NCBI RefSeq assembly: GCF_000715075.1
Contig: NC_134085.1
Span: 132,474,716 to 132,538,715, forward strand
From: Nicotiana tabacum
Lineage: Eukaryota; Streptophyta; Magnoliopsida; Solanales; Solanaceae
Length of the DNA: 64,000 bases
Direction of reading: 5' to 3'
Shown here: piece by piece, positions 23,174-35,400 of the stretch
Layout: the number at the start of each line of letters is the position of its first letter
Numbering within the stretch: the stretch's first letter is position 1
Notes under the pieces: generated by a model
Seen by the model: only the letters and a program-made list of their open reading frames with translations
What the model was told of the DNA's origin: nothing
Databases searched by the model: none
Program-made: the position numbers and the translations under genes

Positions 23174-24514
23174 GTGGTCAAGGGGGATGTACAAAGAGAA
23201 GGAATAGATTATAGTGAGACCTTTTCACCAGTAGTGAAAATGACAACTATAAGGTGTTTACTCATGATTGCAGCCAAAAGAGACTGGCATGTGTCTCAAT
23301 TGGATGTCAACAATGCATTCTTGTATGATGATCTTCTGGAGGAGGTGTACATCAGATTTCCATCAAGTTTAACACCTCCTAGTCCTAAGCATGTTTGTTT
23401 TCTAAGGAAATCACTATATGGATTGAAGCAAGCTTCTAGGCAATGGTATGCCAGGCTTGCAGGGGCTTTGACTTTTAAGGGGTATTCTTCATCATTAAAT
23501 GATTACTCTTTGTCCTTTAAACGTATAAGAAACCTAATATCTATTCTAGCTGTGTATGTAGATGATATTCTACTTACTGGAGATGACTTGGAAGAAATTC
23601 AACATATCAAAGGTTTTCTAATTACTAAGTTCAAGGTAAAAAATCTAGGAAATATACATTATTTTCTAGGAACGGAAATTCTGTGAGAAAAAGAAGGTTT
23701 CATTGTAAGTCAAAGGAAATTTACCTTGGACATGCTGCAGGAGTTTGTCGTTTATCACTCAGCTCGAGTCACCTCTCCTCTTGATCTTTCCTCTAAGTTT
23801 CAAGCTGATGATGGGCATCATTTGCAAATTCCATAGTGTTTCGCCATCTAGTTGGGAAATTTAACTATCTGACTAATGCTCGCCCGGATCTCTCATTTGC
23901 AGTTCTTACTCTCAGCTAGTACATGTAGAGACCATGGCTTTCTCATTTCACTGCTGCATTGTGAGTGTTAAAATACTTGAGCTCAGATTCGGGACAGGGG
24001 ATCCTTCTCTCAGCAGCACCATCATTTTCCTTGCTTGCATTTTGCGATGCAGATTGGGCCTCTTATAAGGAATCTAGAAGATCTATAAGTGGGTTTTTCA
24101 TCACACTAGGAGGAGCACCTATTTCTTGGAATTCAAAGAAGCGAGTGTCAATTTCATTATCATCTGCAGAGGCAGAATACAGATATATGAGAAGAGTAAC
24201 TACAGAACTTACTTGGCTTGTTCTATTTCTTGAAGAACTCTCTGCACCAGTAAACCTTCCTATTCCTCTTCATTATGACAGCAAAGTAGCCATTCACATC
24301 GCTCGTAACCCCGCCTTTCAGGAATGCACAAAACATGTGGAGATTGACTGTTATTTTGTGCGTCAACAGTTCCTTTTCGGCCTAATTACTCTATCTTTTG
24401 TTCCTTCTAAAAACCAATTGGCGGATCTTTTTACAAAGCCACTTTCAGGGGTTTCTCACTCAGAAATTTTGAGCAAATTGGGGGTCACAAGGTTACCCTC
24501 CAACTTGAGGGGGA
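23174..24514 (+). pseudogene. Ty1/copia RT and RNase H, 3' half of an element
   Basis: The sequence enters copia RT in frame at the Athila LTR edge ([20 protein letters not shown]). It continues with [30 protein letters not shown] and the active site [11 protein letters not shown], up to a TGA at 23,684-23,686. After a poorly readable gap, RNase H follows at 23,965-24,514 ([62 protein letters not shown]). The 5' part of this element would lie left of the window, on the other side of the Athila insertion. Confidence 0.85.
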
Positions 24515-25015
24515 TGTTGGGAAGAAGAAACCCCATTCTAATTATAGGATTCATGAAGTTCTGCTCAAGATAAAGAAGAAGAATGAAAGAGTAAAGAAGA
24601 AGAAGAAGAAGAATTAGTCTTTGGCAGAAGGTACTAAGATGTTCGATACATCTGATGTTTGAACATCTTGTAAAGACTCACATTCATTGGGCTTATAGAA
24701 GTATTGGGCTTCTGCACTATTTTGGGCTCACTGAAATATTTCGTTCATTAGGGTGGCCTACTAGAAGAAGCTGAAGATAAGATTTAAGTCTTTATTTTAC
24801 ATACATTTTTTTATTCTTGTAAATAACATGTGAGTTTGTTATAGAGTAGCTAATAGAATAAAAGATAAGTGTATAGGTAGTTATATCTTAGATTCTTTTT
24901 ACGATAAATATATACTAGACTGTATAGTGCCTAAGATCATTCATTTTTTGGAAATACAGAGAAAATATTTTCAGTCAAGATTTTTCCTTTCTCAAATTCA
25001 TACAACTATCTTGCA
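24515..25015 (+). repeat. 3' LTR of the copia element
   Basis: It starts TGTTGGGAAGAAG at 24,515 right after the purine tract TTGAGGGGGA. The interior holds a GAA-rich stretch at about 24,570-24,615 and AT-rich text. The end is not certain; a CA at 25,014-25,015 is the best guess because no second LTR is available for comparison. Confidence 0.6.
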
Positions 25016-25019
25016 TAAT

Positions 25020-26825
25020 ACTAGATGCAACATTATATGCAAAGATATAAGCCACCACTATATCCAATCGATTCAAATTCGCCTCAATATCGATTGAATT
25101 TTTTCATAGTTCCTTATTTTCTTGAGTCTCAGGCTCAATGATTTCGTCATGAATCTCAAGATTGGTTAAATCATAGATTTGTTTATGAGATTCTTTTGTA
25201 GTGTCATCTTCATCATTTGTTTTACTTTTTCTAGGATTTCGATCCTTAGAACCCAATGGTCTGCCACGCTTTAGGCGTGCTTTTGACTAATTAGCTATGA
25301 CACTAGAAGATTATCCAACAGGGACACATTAATACGGATTGGAACATTCTCTGTAGGGATATGTGATTTTTTATCCTTTTCAGATCCGTAAATGCATCTG
25401 GCATTTGATTTTTCTATTTCCTGCAAATAGATAATCTTTTACACCTTCTTTTCACAAATAGAGGCACGTGGATCAAGATGAAATAATGATGGATTTTTTC
25501 ACAAAATTTTCCGTTTGGTTTCACCATTTGCTCCCCTAAATTTGGAATAAGTGTCTCATCAAATCGACAATCTGCAAATTGAGCAGTTAATAAATGTCTC
25601 ATTAATGTTTCAATGTAGGGAATAATGGAGGGTGATTCAAACTAAACATATGGCTGTGCTACATGCACATATACTTCGCATCCAAAAATTCTTAAATGGG
25701 GTATATTAGGTTCATGACCCAAAATTAATTGTAACGGGCAATATTTATGATAATTTGTTGGTTTGAGACGAACTAGCATTGCTGCATGCAAAATGGCACG
25801 ACCCCAAATAGAAGTGGGCAACCTTGTTTTCATGAGTAACGGTCTTGCTATCAATTGTAGACGTTTAATCAAATATTCTGCAAGGTCATTTTGAGTGTGA
25901 ACATGAGCTACATGATGTTCCACTTTTATCCTAATTGATAAGCAATAATCATTAAATACTTGGGATAAAAACTCAGCATCATCATCAAATCGAATAGACT
26001 TAATTGGATTATCAGAGAATTTTGCCCATAATAGAATAATATGTGCCATTAATTTTGCAAATGCCAGGTTGCGAGATGACAATAGGCACATATGAGACCA
26101 TCTAGAAGATGCATCTATTAAGATCGTAAAATATCTAAACGACCCACTAGGTGGGGAATATGTCCAAAGTACAAAAGTATTGGAATTAGTAACATTTTGG
26201 TTTGCGATAAAATGTGCATCAATTGCCCTAATTATTGTCCGATACAAGCCACAAGACAAAGATGAGATCTTCCCAATAACCTTTTTCTGGCCAGACCCAT
26301 TCTTGGCAAAGATGAGATATTCAAGATTATTCTCATCTATTATCTTAATATGTTATCCATTTTGGCGGATATCTTTAAAAGTCAACAAGTTCCTCCTGGA
26401 CTTGGAGGAGAATATTGCATTATATATGATAAGCATTGTTCCCCTAAGCAGAATATAATAGCTCTTCCATAGCCTTCAGTTAAATTACTACTACCAAAAA
26501 TCGTAGTAACAACTGCCTTACACATAAATGAGAAAAATATTTCTTCTCTGCGAATATTGTATGTGTCGTACATGAATCAATTAAACAAATATTTTTTACA
26601 ATTGAACTTTGATCCAAGTTTGCTTTGAGAGATATACATATTTGCTTTGTCTTCTCAAAGAGCTTTTTTTGAGACGGTAGAGTTTCGTGCTAATAACGTG
26701 AAATAAAACAATAAAAGATTACAGAGAAAAGAGAGAGATTTCTTTATTAATATTTTTGATCATTTACAATGGAATAAACCCTATCAATTTATTGGGAAAA
26801 AGTGACTTAGCCACAAAGTAACAAA
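25020..26825 (-). pseudogene. Second Ty1/copia fragment: protease, integrase, start of RT
   Basis: Reading the minus strand from 26,700: a leader with TTATTAGCACG, a protease-like piece (26,573-26,382), GAG-pre-integrase, and an integrase of 205 codons (26,259-25,642). The integrase has TILIDASSRW, IRFDDDAEF and NDLAEYLIKR, so the three acidic positions remain. Beyond it are the linker LLTAQFADCRFDETL and a Lys/Arg-rich segment like that preceding copia RT, ending near 25,020. No RT core is left. The fragment meets the minus-strand Tat LTR at 26,826, where its own LTR should lie. It is a different copia family from the one at 23,174. Confidence 0.75.
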
Positions 26826-29800
26826 TGTCGCGCCCCCTTTTCCCTCCCTTTTTGACGGGGAGAGGTCCGGGTTTCGACATTCAAGGGGTGTAATGACTCA
26901 TTTACTTTTGGAAATTGAGTATTAGAAAAGTTGCCACCTAACGGATTATGGTGCATTAGGGCACCTAGAGCGATTAACTCTTGGGTTAGTTTGCATTACC
27001 AGAGATTACGGTAAGGGCTCGAAGCAACCTCGAGGAGAAATGTTAGGCACCCCTCTTGGTCCACAACTATGGGTCCCGGCCGAAATTATATTCATAAATT
27101 AGTCCATTACAAGTAAACGGTTGAATAGGTTGCAAGTAAAGTATGTTAGAATAACTCAAGTAGTAAGATAAAGGTTTGAACAAGTTGTAAAACAAAGGTT
27201 TAAATAAAGAAAGGATTTGGTAAAGAGGGGTCCTAGGTTGGTTATCCTTTAGGATCACCCCACGCAATGTCCGGTAAATTCTCCTCAATGAGGGGCTACA
27301 TGTGACATTAGCGCATAGTCATCATATCCCATGTATGCCCTTCCCATCCCCTTATTGGTTATGCAAAGCGAGTGTTTGGTCAACGATTCCTATTGCGTGC
27401 TGCTACCCGTCCCTTCTTAATGGTCCTAGAGGGAGTTAGGACCTCTACCTATAGGTGGTTCTAGACGTACCCTTAAGGTTTTAAAAGGCGAAATTTCTAA
27501 GGCAACAATCAAAAGCATTTAGGACTTTCACACATAATGGGAGCAATTAAGAGGCTCAGAGTTTCCTCCTCAAACAAACACATAAGCAGCATGACTCAAG
27601 CACAGTTAAGGTTTTTTATTAGTCAATGTCCTGAAGCAGGATATCTAAGTGAATATACAGAAATAGACAAACCCTTTTTTAGACTCAGAAGTTACACCCT
27701 AGTGGTTGCCTAGGGACTCTTTTTAAAAGAAAAGCCTGTTAGGATCAGAAAACATTAAGCAATAGAGACAGTTTCAGAGAATGCAGTTTTGAAAATGCCC
27801 TAAGGTCTTGCATACACGCGAAGCACTAATGTCTGTATTAATGCAGAAACAAAACAGGTTTTTGAAACAGACTCCTTTAATACCTCTAGACATGATATCG
27901 AATGAGATTGAAGCAGTTTGAAAGAACTTGTTTCAGAAAATGCTTAATACTTAATAAAAACCAGTTCAGAAATGAACTAGGCGTGATAAAGTTGATTATT
28001 TAGACTAAATTAGATTAACACACAGAATTGCGAGTAGAGCTCCCTATATGCATGATATCTAAGCATAACACTGATTTTAACGATTTGCATAAATACTCGT
28101 TGTAACTGAATTTGGATCAGGTCCTATAGGCATGTCATCTATTATTGAACTGATTTTAAGACACGATTGTTTGGAACCTATAAGCATGGTTTCTAAACAT
28201 GACAGAATGTAAAACCTTATACACATGGTTTCTACTTGATGAGCAAACAAACTTAAAGTGAAATCCTATGGACATGATTTATATTAGACAAAGCAATCAG
28301 ATTAAAGAGTAAAGTCCTATGAGCATGTTTTCTATTTAGTAGAGAAAACAGACTTTAAAGTTAGGTCCTAAGAGCAGGATTTCTACTCGTATTACCCCGT
28401 AAAGCATGCATATACCCACCCTTTTTACTAAATACCCCAATATCTGTTTACAAATTATTACAGACCAATAAATGAATTACATAAGTAGAAATAGAAAATC
28501 AAAAAGCTATTCTATAGGGAGCCTTCAATTAGGCCCAGATTTCCCAAAGCCTCCAATGGCCTCATATGCCTCAGTTCCATAGACAAATTAGAGTCTAGGT
28601 GCATCAAAGTTCCCTAAGGATCTAAAGGATCCCGGGAAATGCTTACATCTAGACTTAGCAACCAAGAATTGAACAAGTGCAGTGTGGAAAGGCCAGCCTC
28701 AGTATGCCAGATTTCATAGGGTTCTTAAAAGGATCCCAAGGCAGTACACATACTAGAGGGGGCAGAACTTATTGACTAAGAGTAGAGTGAAAAGTGACGA
28801 ACCCAAGTTGAAAAGGTTTTAGTAAGAAATTGTATTTAACAAAAGTTTTTTTGAAAGTAAAGCAACAGAGATTGTTTGAAAAAGAGATTGGAGTAGTTAA
28901 CAAAGTTCAAACACCTTAGGATAGGTTCATGCACAGCCAGGAGTCATGGCATCAAAACAGGTTTGGTCGTTACAAACAGGTGTACAAGGGGGGATTGGGA
29001 ATACATAGGACACACATAGTTAAGCAAAGACCTAGGAATTAATAGTCATGCCCAGAAGTAGCTAACTAGACATAGTCACAGAATCAAACATAAAGAACAT
29101 ACTTACATGCAAGGGGATAGGGATTTTGGAGATCCATGGTGGTAAACATATAACAAGCAAGAGATGACTAGTGTAGACATGCAAAAACAAATAGAAGGGG
29201 AATCATACTGAACTCAAGGGGATGGAAAGACAAGATATCATGCTAATAATGTAGCTATCAACTACAAATTTCACAACAAAACCACAAATAGAAGCAAACT
29301 AGGAACAAAAAGAACTCAAACAACAAGAGAATCATATTGTGTTTGGAACTTTGAATTGAAACTAGAACATACCAGTGAAGAGGAGAGTAAGCAGAATGAA
29401 CGAACAAGAGAGCACAAATGGTTAGCCTTGGCTTGCAGCCGGCTAACTTAGAACAATAGCAAGTAGCACAAGAAAGAGAGCATAGATTTTTTAAGTGTGA
29501 GAGATAGTTTTGAATTCCAGTGCTCGTGTCTTGTGCTAATGAAAGACTAGGTTATTTATAGTTTGAAAACTGGTAGTAAATAAGTAAGAATCATAGTAGC
29601 ATAGTAATTGAGGAACTTAGAATTAGTCAGTCAGAAAATCAAGGTAAGTACTCCTTTAAGTTAAGGGAATTAATTCAAACGGCAAGAACCAGTAGCATAT
29701 AAGGCAAGAAAATTAGTATATGACTGATAAGGAAAGTATCAAAGTTTAGTAAGCATAGGGTAGTCAATTAGGATTAAGTTTAGAAAACTCCAATTAAGGA

Positions 29801-32306
29801 AATGATTCAGTAAGAAGAAAGTACCACGACAAATAAGGTAGGGGGATCAGTCAATTTAAATAGACGAGGTAGAATTTTAGGGTTTTAAAAGAAAATCTTT
29901 CAATCAAACCGTCAAATAAGGAAATTAGAATCAATCAAGAGGGAGTTATGATTCTATACTTCAACATATAAATAGAGAAGAACAAACAGACGTAGCAAAC
30001 ATGCAAGGTCAGCAATAGCGACAGAAAGAGGCAAGTTTTGAACAATCAAGATGAATACAATCACATAGAGGTGATATAAGTAGGTTAAGGATTCAGTAAA
30101 ACCTATTCGAAGCACGGTAACCACAGAAACTTAACAAGAATCGAGTAGTCATGCTAACACACAGAACCAAAACAAAGAAGATCTAAAACAAATTAGGGCT
30201 TTTAACATAGGCGAGTTGAAAAAGCATTAAGAACATAGAATCAGTCAAGATATGCAAGGATAGAAGTTTCAAAGATAAAGAATCAGTTTAAACAAAGTGT
30301 AGAAGAAGTTTTGAAAAACCCTAAATCGTAACAAATGGCCTAGATCTAAGAGATACAAACGAAAAATTAGGGTTTCAAAGGAAACCCAAGTAGAGATAGA
30401 AGAACCTGCTAAGAACTTCATAGATCATAACAAATATGGTGTGAATTTACCCAAAATCACACCGGGGAAGCCATGAACAGCAAAAACAGCAACCGTAGAT
30501 ACAAGTCGGCATGGACCAGGGCCTTTGAAGGTCTTAGAGATGATGACCACGGCGATGGAGAAACCATTAGAGGCTTGGGGTTGAAAGGTGGTCACCGAAG
30601 AAGACCGAAGAAGGAGGCAGCGGTTGAAGAGGGATTAGGGTTAGGTTTGAGAGAAGAGAGGAGATGAGAGCATCTGAAGGCGGCAAGGGTTTGGAAATGA
30701 GGTAGGGTTAGGTGGTCTTTTGAATTTAAAAAGGAAAGGGCTTATGTGGACCGTTGATCTTTGTTTGGTTCTTTCTACTCTAGTCATGCCAATGCCTTGC
30801 ACTTAAATTAGTGTGGAAACTTTGGATCCGATGGTAGAAGCCGTTATGAAATAAAGTGATGGTCCTCCATCCTCTATATATGCTTCCAATGCAGTTCACA
30901 TGTTTTCTTAGGCTTTGATGTGAAAGTCCTAACTCTTAACGATGAATTCAAAAGAAAAGACTGTTTTTTCGTAGTAATCAATTTCATTGCCTGCCTGTGA
31001 CTCTTAATTCGTTGTAATTAATGCCTTCTCCTCCGTTTTTTCTGTTCTGTTAAAAACGAAGCAAAAGTATAAGAAAATTGGGGCTTTAGCATAAATCGAC
31101 TAGGGTCCAAACAATCTTAACATGAATCAATCAGTAACACTTAAGAACAACGATTAAATACTCGAAAATCAGAAAAGCTTTGAGAAGGTGAGTTCAGTAA
31201 ACCCAAGTTCTAGGGAAAAAACAGAGAATCAATTGAAAAACCATAAGACTTTCGTGAAAACATGTGAAATAGGTTCGATTCATCTCAGATCTGGACAGAT
31301 CTGAGAAGGTCAAAGGATAAAATTTAGGGTTTTTATAAAGGCAACAAAGACGAGCATAGACTTAGGAAACCATGGATTTAAGACGAAAATGACAAAGATC
31401 TCACTCAAGGTCAAGCCAAATAGCCTGAAACAGGCAAGAAAACCCAAAGGTGTAAAGAAGACTTGCCCTGGTTCCTTGAGAATCTCCTCAAGGATCTAGG
31501 AGATGGAGATACCATAGCAAGTAGGAGGCCAATATAGGCCTGAGACGACAGAGAAACATCGTAAAACGGAGGGCTAAGCCGGTGCCGACGCCTGAAGATT
31601 TGGATTTAGGTAGAGAGCGTTTGAGAGAGGAGGGAACGGGTGACGGCGGGGTGTGGTGGGGAAATGTTTTAGGTTAAAAATGGTAAGAACCAATATGGGT
31701 CGTTGATCTCTGAGATCAACGGCCAAGATTAGAAGGGGTGTGGGTTGGGTTTAATTGCCTTTGGGCCAGGGTGAATTGGGTTAGGGATTTCGGCTGGTTT
31801 TTTGGGTCCGAAAATTAGTATTTTCTAGGGGTTAGATTTTAAATACCTAATTAATTTAATAACAAAATTTTATAAAATAATTTATAAATGATACAAATGT
31901 GATTTGTGCATGAAAATGCTTTAAAATACATACTTAATATTGTAAAAATATGAAAAGTTATTTTTTGTATAGATGATATAATTGTGCATATATATAGGCT
32001 ATTGTTGCAAAAATATGCAATTCTAGCCTAAAAATATAAATGTGATGGTAAAAAAGGCAATTAAAATATCTAAATATTATATGGGCATAATGATGAATTT
32101 AGATGATTAGATCATCATAAAAATAATATGAGGAATAATTACTGTATATTTGTATAAATAAAAATACAGAAATAAATTGATTTAAAGCCTTTAAAATTAT
32201 AGAATAATTATAAAAATACTTGTGCATGTTTGCAAATACATGTACAATATTTTGAAAGTATTTATGTATATTTAAAAATATATGAAGGAAAAATTGGGTA
32301 TCAACA
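26826..32306 (-). mobile_element. Long Tat/Ogre-type LTR on the minus strand, no attached internal region
   Basis: On the minus strand it starts TGTTGATACCC (32,306) and ends GGGGGCGCGACA (26,826), over 5481 bp. No PBS (TGGCGACTC...) follows its 3' end and no Tat coding sequence precedes its 5' end, so it behaves as a solo or displaced LTR. From about 30,765 down to 26,826 it is very similar to the LTR at 33,100-37,034. From 32,306 to about 31,860 it is only loosely similar to the start of that LTR, and 31,860-30,766 is extra. The 64-codon ORF at 30,473 is inside the LTR and not gene-like. Confidence 0.85.
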
Positions 32307-32483
32307 TTAGCGAACATGCATCTTCACATCTGTTGAAACTTCAATTTGCTGGCTATAAACTCAGAAGCTTGGCCTAATTTTTCACACACTGAAAACACCA
32401 AAAATCCGCAAACTATCCCTTTGTTATGAATAGAATTGTACTTAGAGTGAATGTCTATCTTTAAGAGAATTTTTAGAATTTGT
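32307..32483. other. 177 bp centre between two head-to-head LTRs
   Basis: The stretch matches neither LTR and carries no ORF. It is probably pre-insertion sequence, perhaps part of the flanking copia LTR, but I cannot assign it. Confidence 0.5.
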
Positions 32484-35400
32484 TGTTGATACCCAATTTT
32501 CCCTATATATTTTTAAATATACATAAATACCTTCAATAAGCATATATATGCATATATAAGCATGCACAAGATTTTTATAATTTTTTCATAATTTTAAGGA
32601 TTTAAATAGATTTATTTTCTCCCCTTTTATTCATAAAATACCCAATAATTAATTCCCAAATTGTTTTTATGATGATTTATTCATTTAATATATATACTTA
32701 TGCCAAAATGTGGTTGATATATTTTTATGCATTTTTTATAATTGCATTTGGTATTTTTCAAGCTAAATTGCATATAATTGCAATATTAGTCATTTTTAAT
32801 GTATAATTATATTTTATATGCGTAAAATTGATCCCTATATTTTTAAAATGATAATTACATATTTTAAATCATTTTGGTATAGAAAATTATTTTCAGAAAT
32901 TATTTATTATTTATTATAAATTAAACAGGGAAAGTTGGCTATTTAAATTATAGCCAGATTTGGCTTTCAATTGTAGCCCAAACTAAACCCACTCCCCAGC
33001 CCAATTTCCTACCCAATTAACCCGACCTAAATCTTATAAACACCTACCCAAACTCGGAACCCATTTACCCGGTCAAATCCTGATCGTTGATCTCCTAGAT
33101 CAACGGTCCCCATGAGCCCTTTCCTTTCTTAATTCAAAAGACCACCTAACCCTACCTCATTTCCAAACCCCCGCCGCCTTCATATGCTCTAATCTCCTCT
33201 CTTATCTCAAACCTAACCGTAATCCCTCTTCAACCGCCGCCTCCTTCTCCGGTCTTCTCCGGTGACCACCTTTCAACCCCAAGCCTCCAATGGTTCCTCC
33301 ATCGCCTTCTCATGGCTTCTCCGGTGTGATTTTGGGTAAAGTCACACCATATTTGTTACGATCTATGAAGTCCTAAGCAGGTTCTTCTATCTCTACTTGG
33401 GTTTCCTTTGAAACCCTAATTTTTTGTTTGTATCTCTTAGATCTAGGCCATTTTTAAACGACTCAAGCCTGTTCCTTTTATGTTCTACACAGCTCTCAAA
33501 CCTCTTTTGAAAAATCATCAACTTTAAGCTATTTTACTTTCTTTTAAAAATTCGAGTTTTTCGTAACTTCTTCTACACTTTGTTTAAACTGATTCTTTAT
33601 GTTTGAAAATTCTATCCTTGCATATCTTGAATGGTTCTATGTTCTTACTGCTTTTTCAACTCGCCTATGTTAAAAGCCCTAATTGTTTTAGATCTTCTTT
33701 GTTTTGGTTATGTGTGTTAGCATGGCTACTCGATTCTTGTTAAGTTTCTGTGATAACCGTGCTTCGAATAGGTTTTACTAAGTCCTTAGCCTACTTATAT
33801 CACCTCTATGTGATTGTATTCATCTTGATTGTTCAAGACTTGCCTCTTTCTGTCGATATTGCTGACCTTGCTTGGTTGCTATGTTTGTTTGTTCTTCTCT
33901 ATTTATATGTTGAAGTATAGAATCATAACTCCCTCTTGATTGATTCTGATTTCCTTATTTGATGGTTTGATTGAAAGATTTTCTTTTAAAACCCTAAAAT
34001 TCTACCTCGTCTGTTTAAATTGACTAATCCCCCAACCTTATTTGATGCGATACTTTATTCTTACTAAATCATTTCCTTAATTGGAGTTTTTTGAACTTAG
34101 TCCTAATTGGCTACCCTATGCTTACTGAACTTTTATTCTTTCCTTATCAGTCATATACTAATTTTCTTGTCTTATATGCTGCTGGTTCTTGCCGTTTGAA
34201 TTAATTCCCTTAACTTAAGGGAGTACTTACCTTGATTTTCTGACTGACTGATTCTGAGTTCCTCAATTACTATGCTACTATGATTCTTACCTTACTACCT
34301 GTTTTCAAACTATAAGTACTCTAGTCTTTCATTAGCACAAGACACGAACATTGGGGTTCAAAACTATCTCTTATACTTAAAAAATCTCTTCTCTCTTTCT
34401 TGTGCTACTTGCTACTGTTCTAAGTTAGCCAGCTGCAAGCCAAGGCTAACTATTTGTGCTCTCTTGTTCTTTCATTCTGCTTACTCTCCTCTTCACTGGT
34501 ATGTTCTAGTTTCAATTCAAAGTTCCAACAATATGATTCTCTTGTTGCTTTAGTTCTTTTTGTTCCTAGTTTGCTTCTATTTGTGGTTTTGTTATGAAAT
34601 TTGTAGTTGATAGCTACATTATTAGCATGATATCTTGTTTTCCCCTTCCCTTGAGTTCAGTATGTTTCCCCTTCTATTTGTTTTTGCATGTCTACACTAG
34701 TCATCTCTTGCTTGTTATATGTTTACCACCATGGATCTCCCAAATCCCTATCCCCTTGCATGTAAGTATGTTCTTTATGTCTGATTCTGTGACTATGTCT
34801 AGTTAGCTACTTCTGGGCATGACTATTAATTCCCAGGTCTTTGCTTAACTATGTGTGTCCTATGTATTCCCAAACCCCCTTGTACCCCTGTTTGTGACGA
34901 CCAAACCTGCTTTGATGCCATGACTCTTGGCTATGTATGAACCTATCCTAATGTGTTTGAACTTTGTTAACTACTCCAATCTTTTTTTCAAACAATCTCT
35001 GTTGCTTTACTTTCAAAAAGACTTTTGTTAAATACAATTTCTTACTAAAACCTTTTCTACTTGTGTCCGTCACTTTTCACTCTACTCTTAGTCAATAAGC
35101 TCTGCCCCCTCTAGTATGTGTACTGCCTTGGGATCCTTTTGAGAACCCTCTGAACTTTGGCATACTGAGGCTGGCCTTTCTACACTACACTTGTTCAATT
35201 CTTGGTTGCTAAGTCTAGGTGTAAGCACTGCCCAAAATCCTTGAGATCGTTAGGGAACTTTGATGCACCTAGACTCTTATTTGTCTATGGAACTGAGGCG
35301 TATGAGGCCATTGGAGGCTTTGGGAAATCTGGGCCTAATTGAAGGCTCCCTATAGAATAGCTTCTTGATTTTCTATTTCTACTTATGTAATTCATTCATT

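Noticed and set aside
24515..24620. GAA-rich tract as a microsatellite of interest
   Set aside because: It is short and imperfect, within a copia LTR; such tracts are common.
30473..30667. Small Arg/Gly-rich ORF that could pass for a host gene
   Set aside because: It lies inside a Tat LTR on the opposite strand and is not kept in the homologous LTR at 33,200-33,330.
26826..32306. Possible host gene or gene island in a 5.5 kb stretch without transposon ORFs
   Set aside because: The sequence aligns by eye with the plus-strand Tat LTR and has LTR termini.
33411..33419. Telobox-like AAACCCTAA as a telomere remnant
   Set aside because: It is a single motif in an LTR leader, without a tandem telomeric array. 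At most it is a regulatory word.
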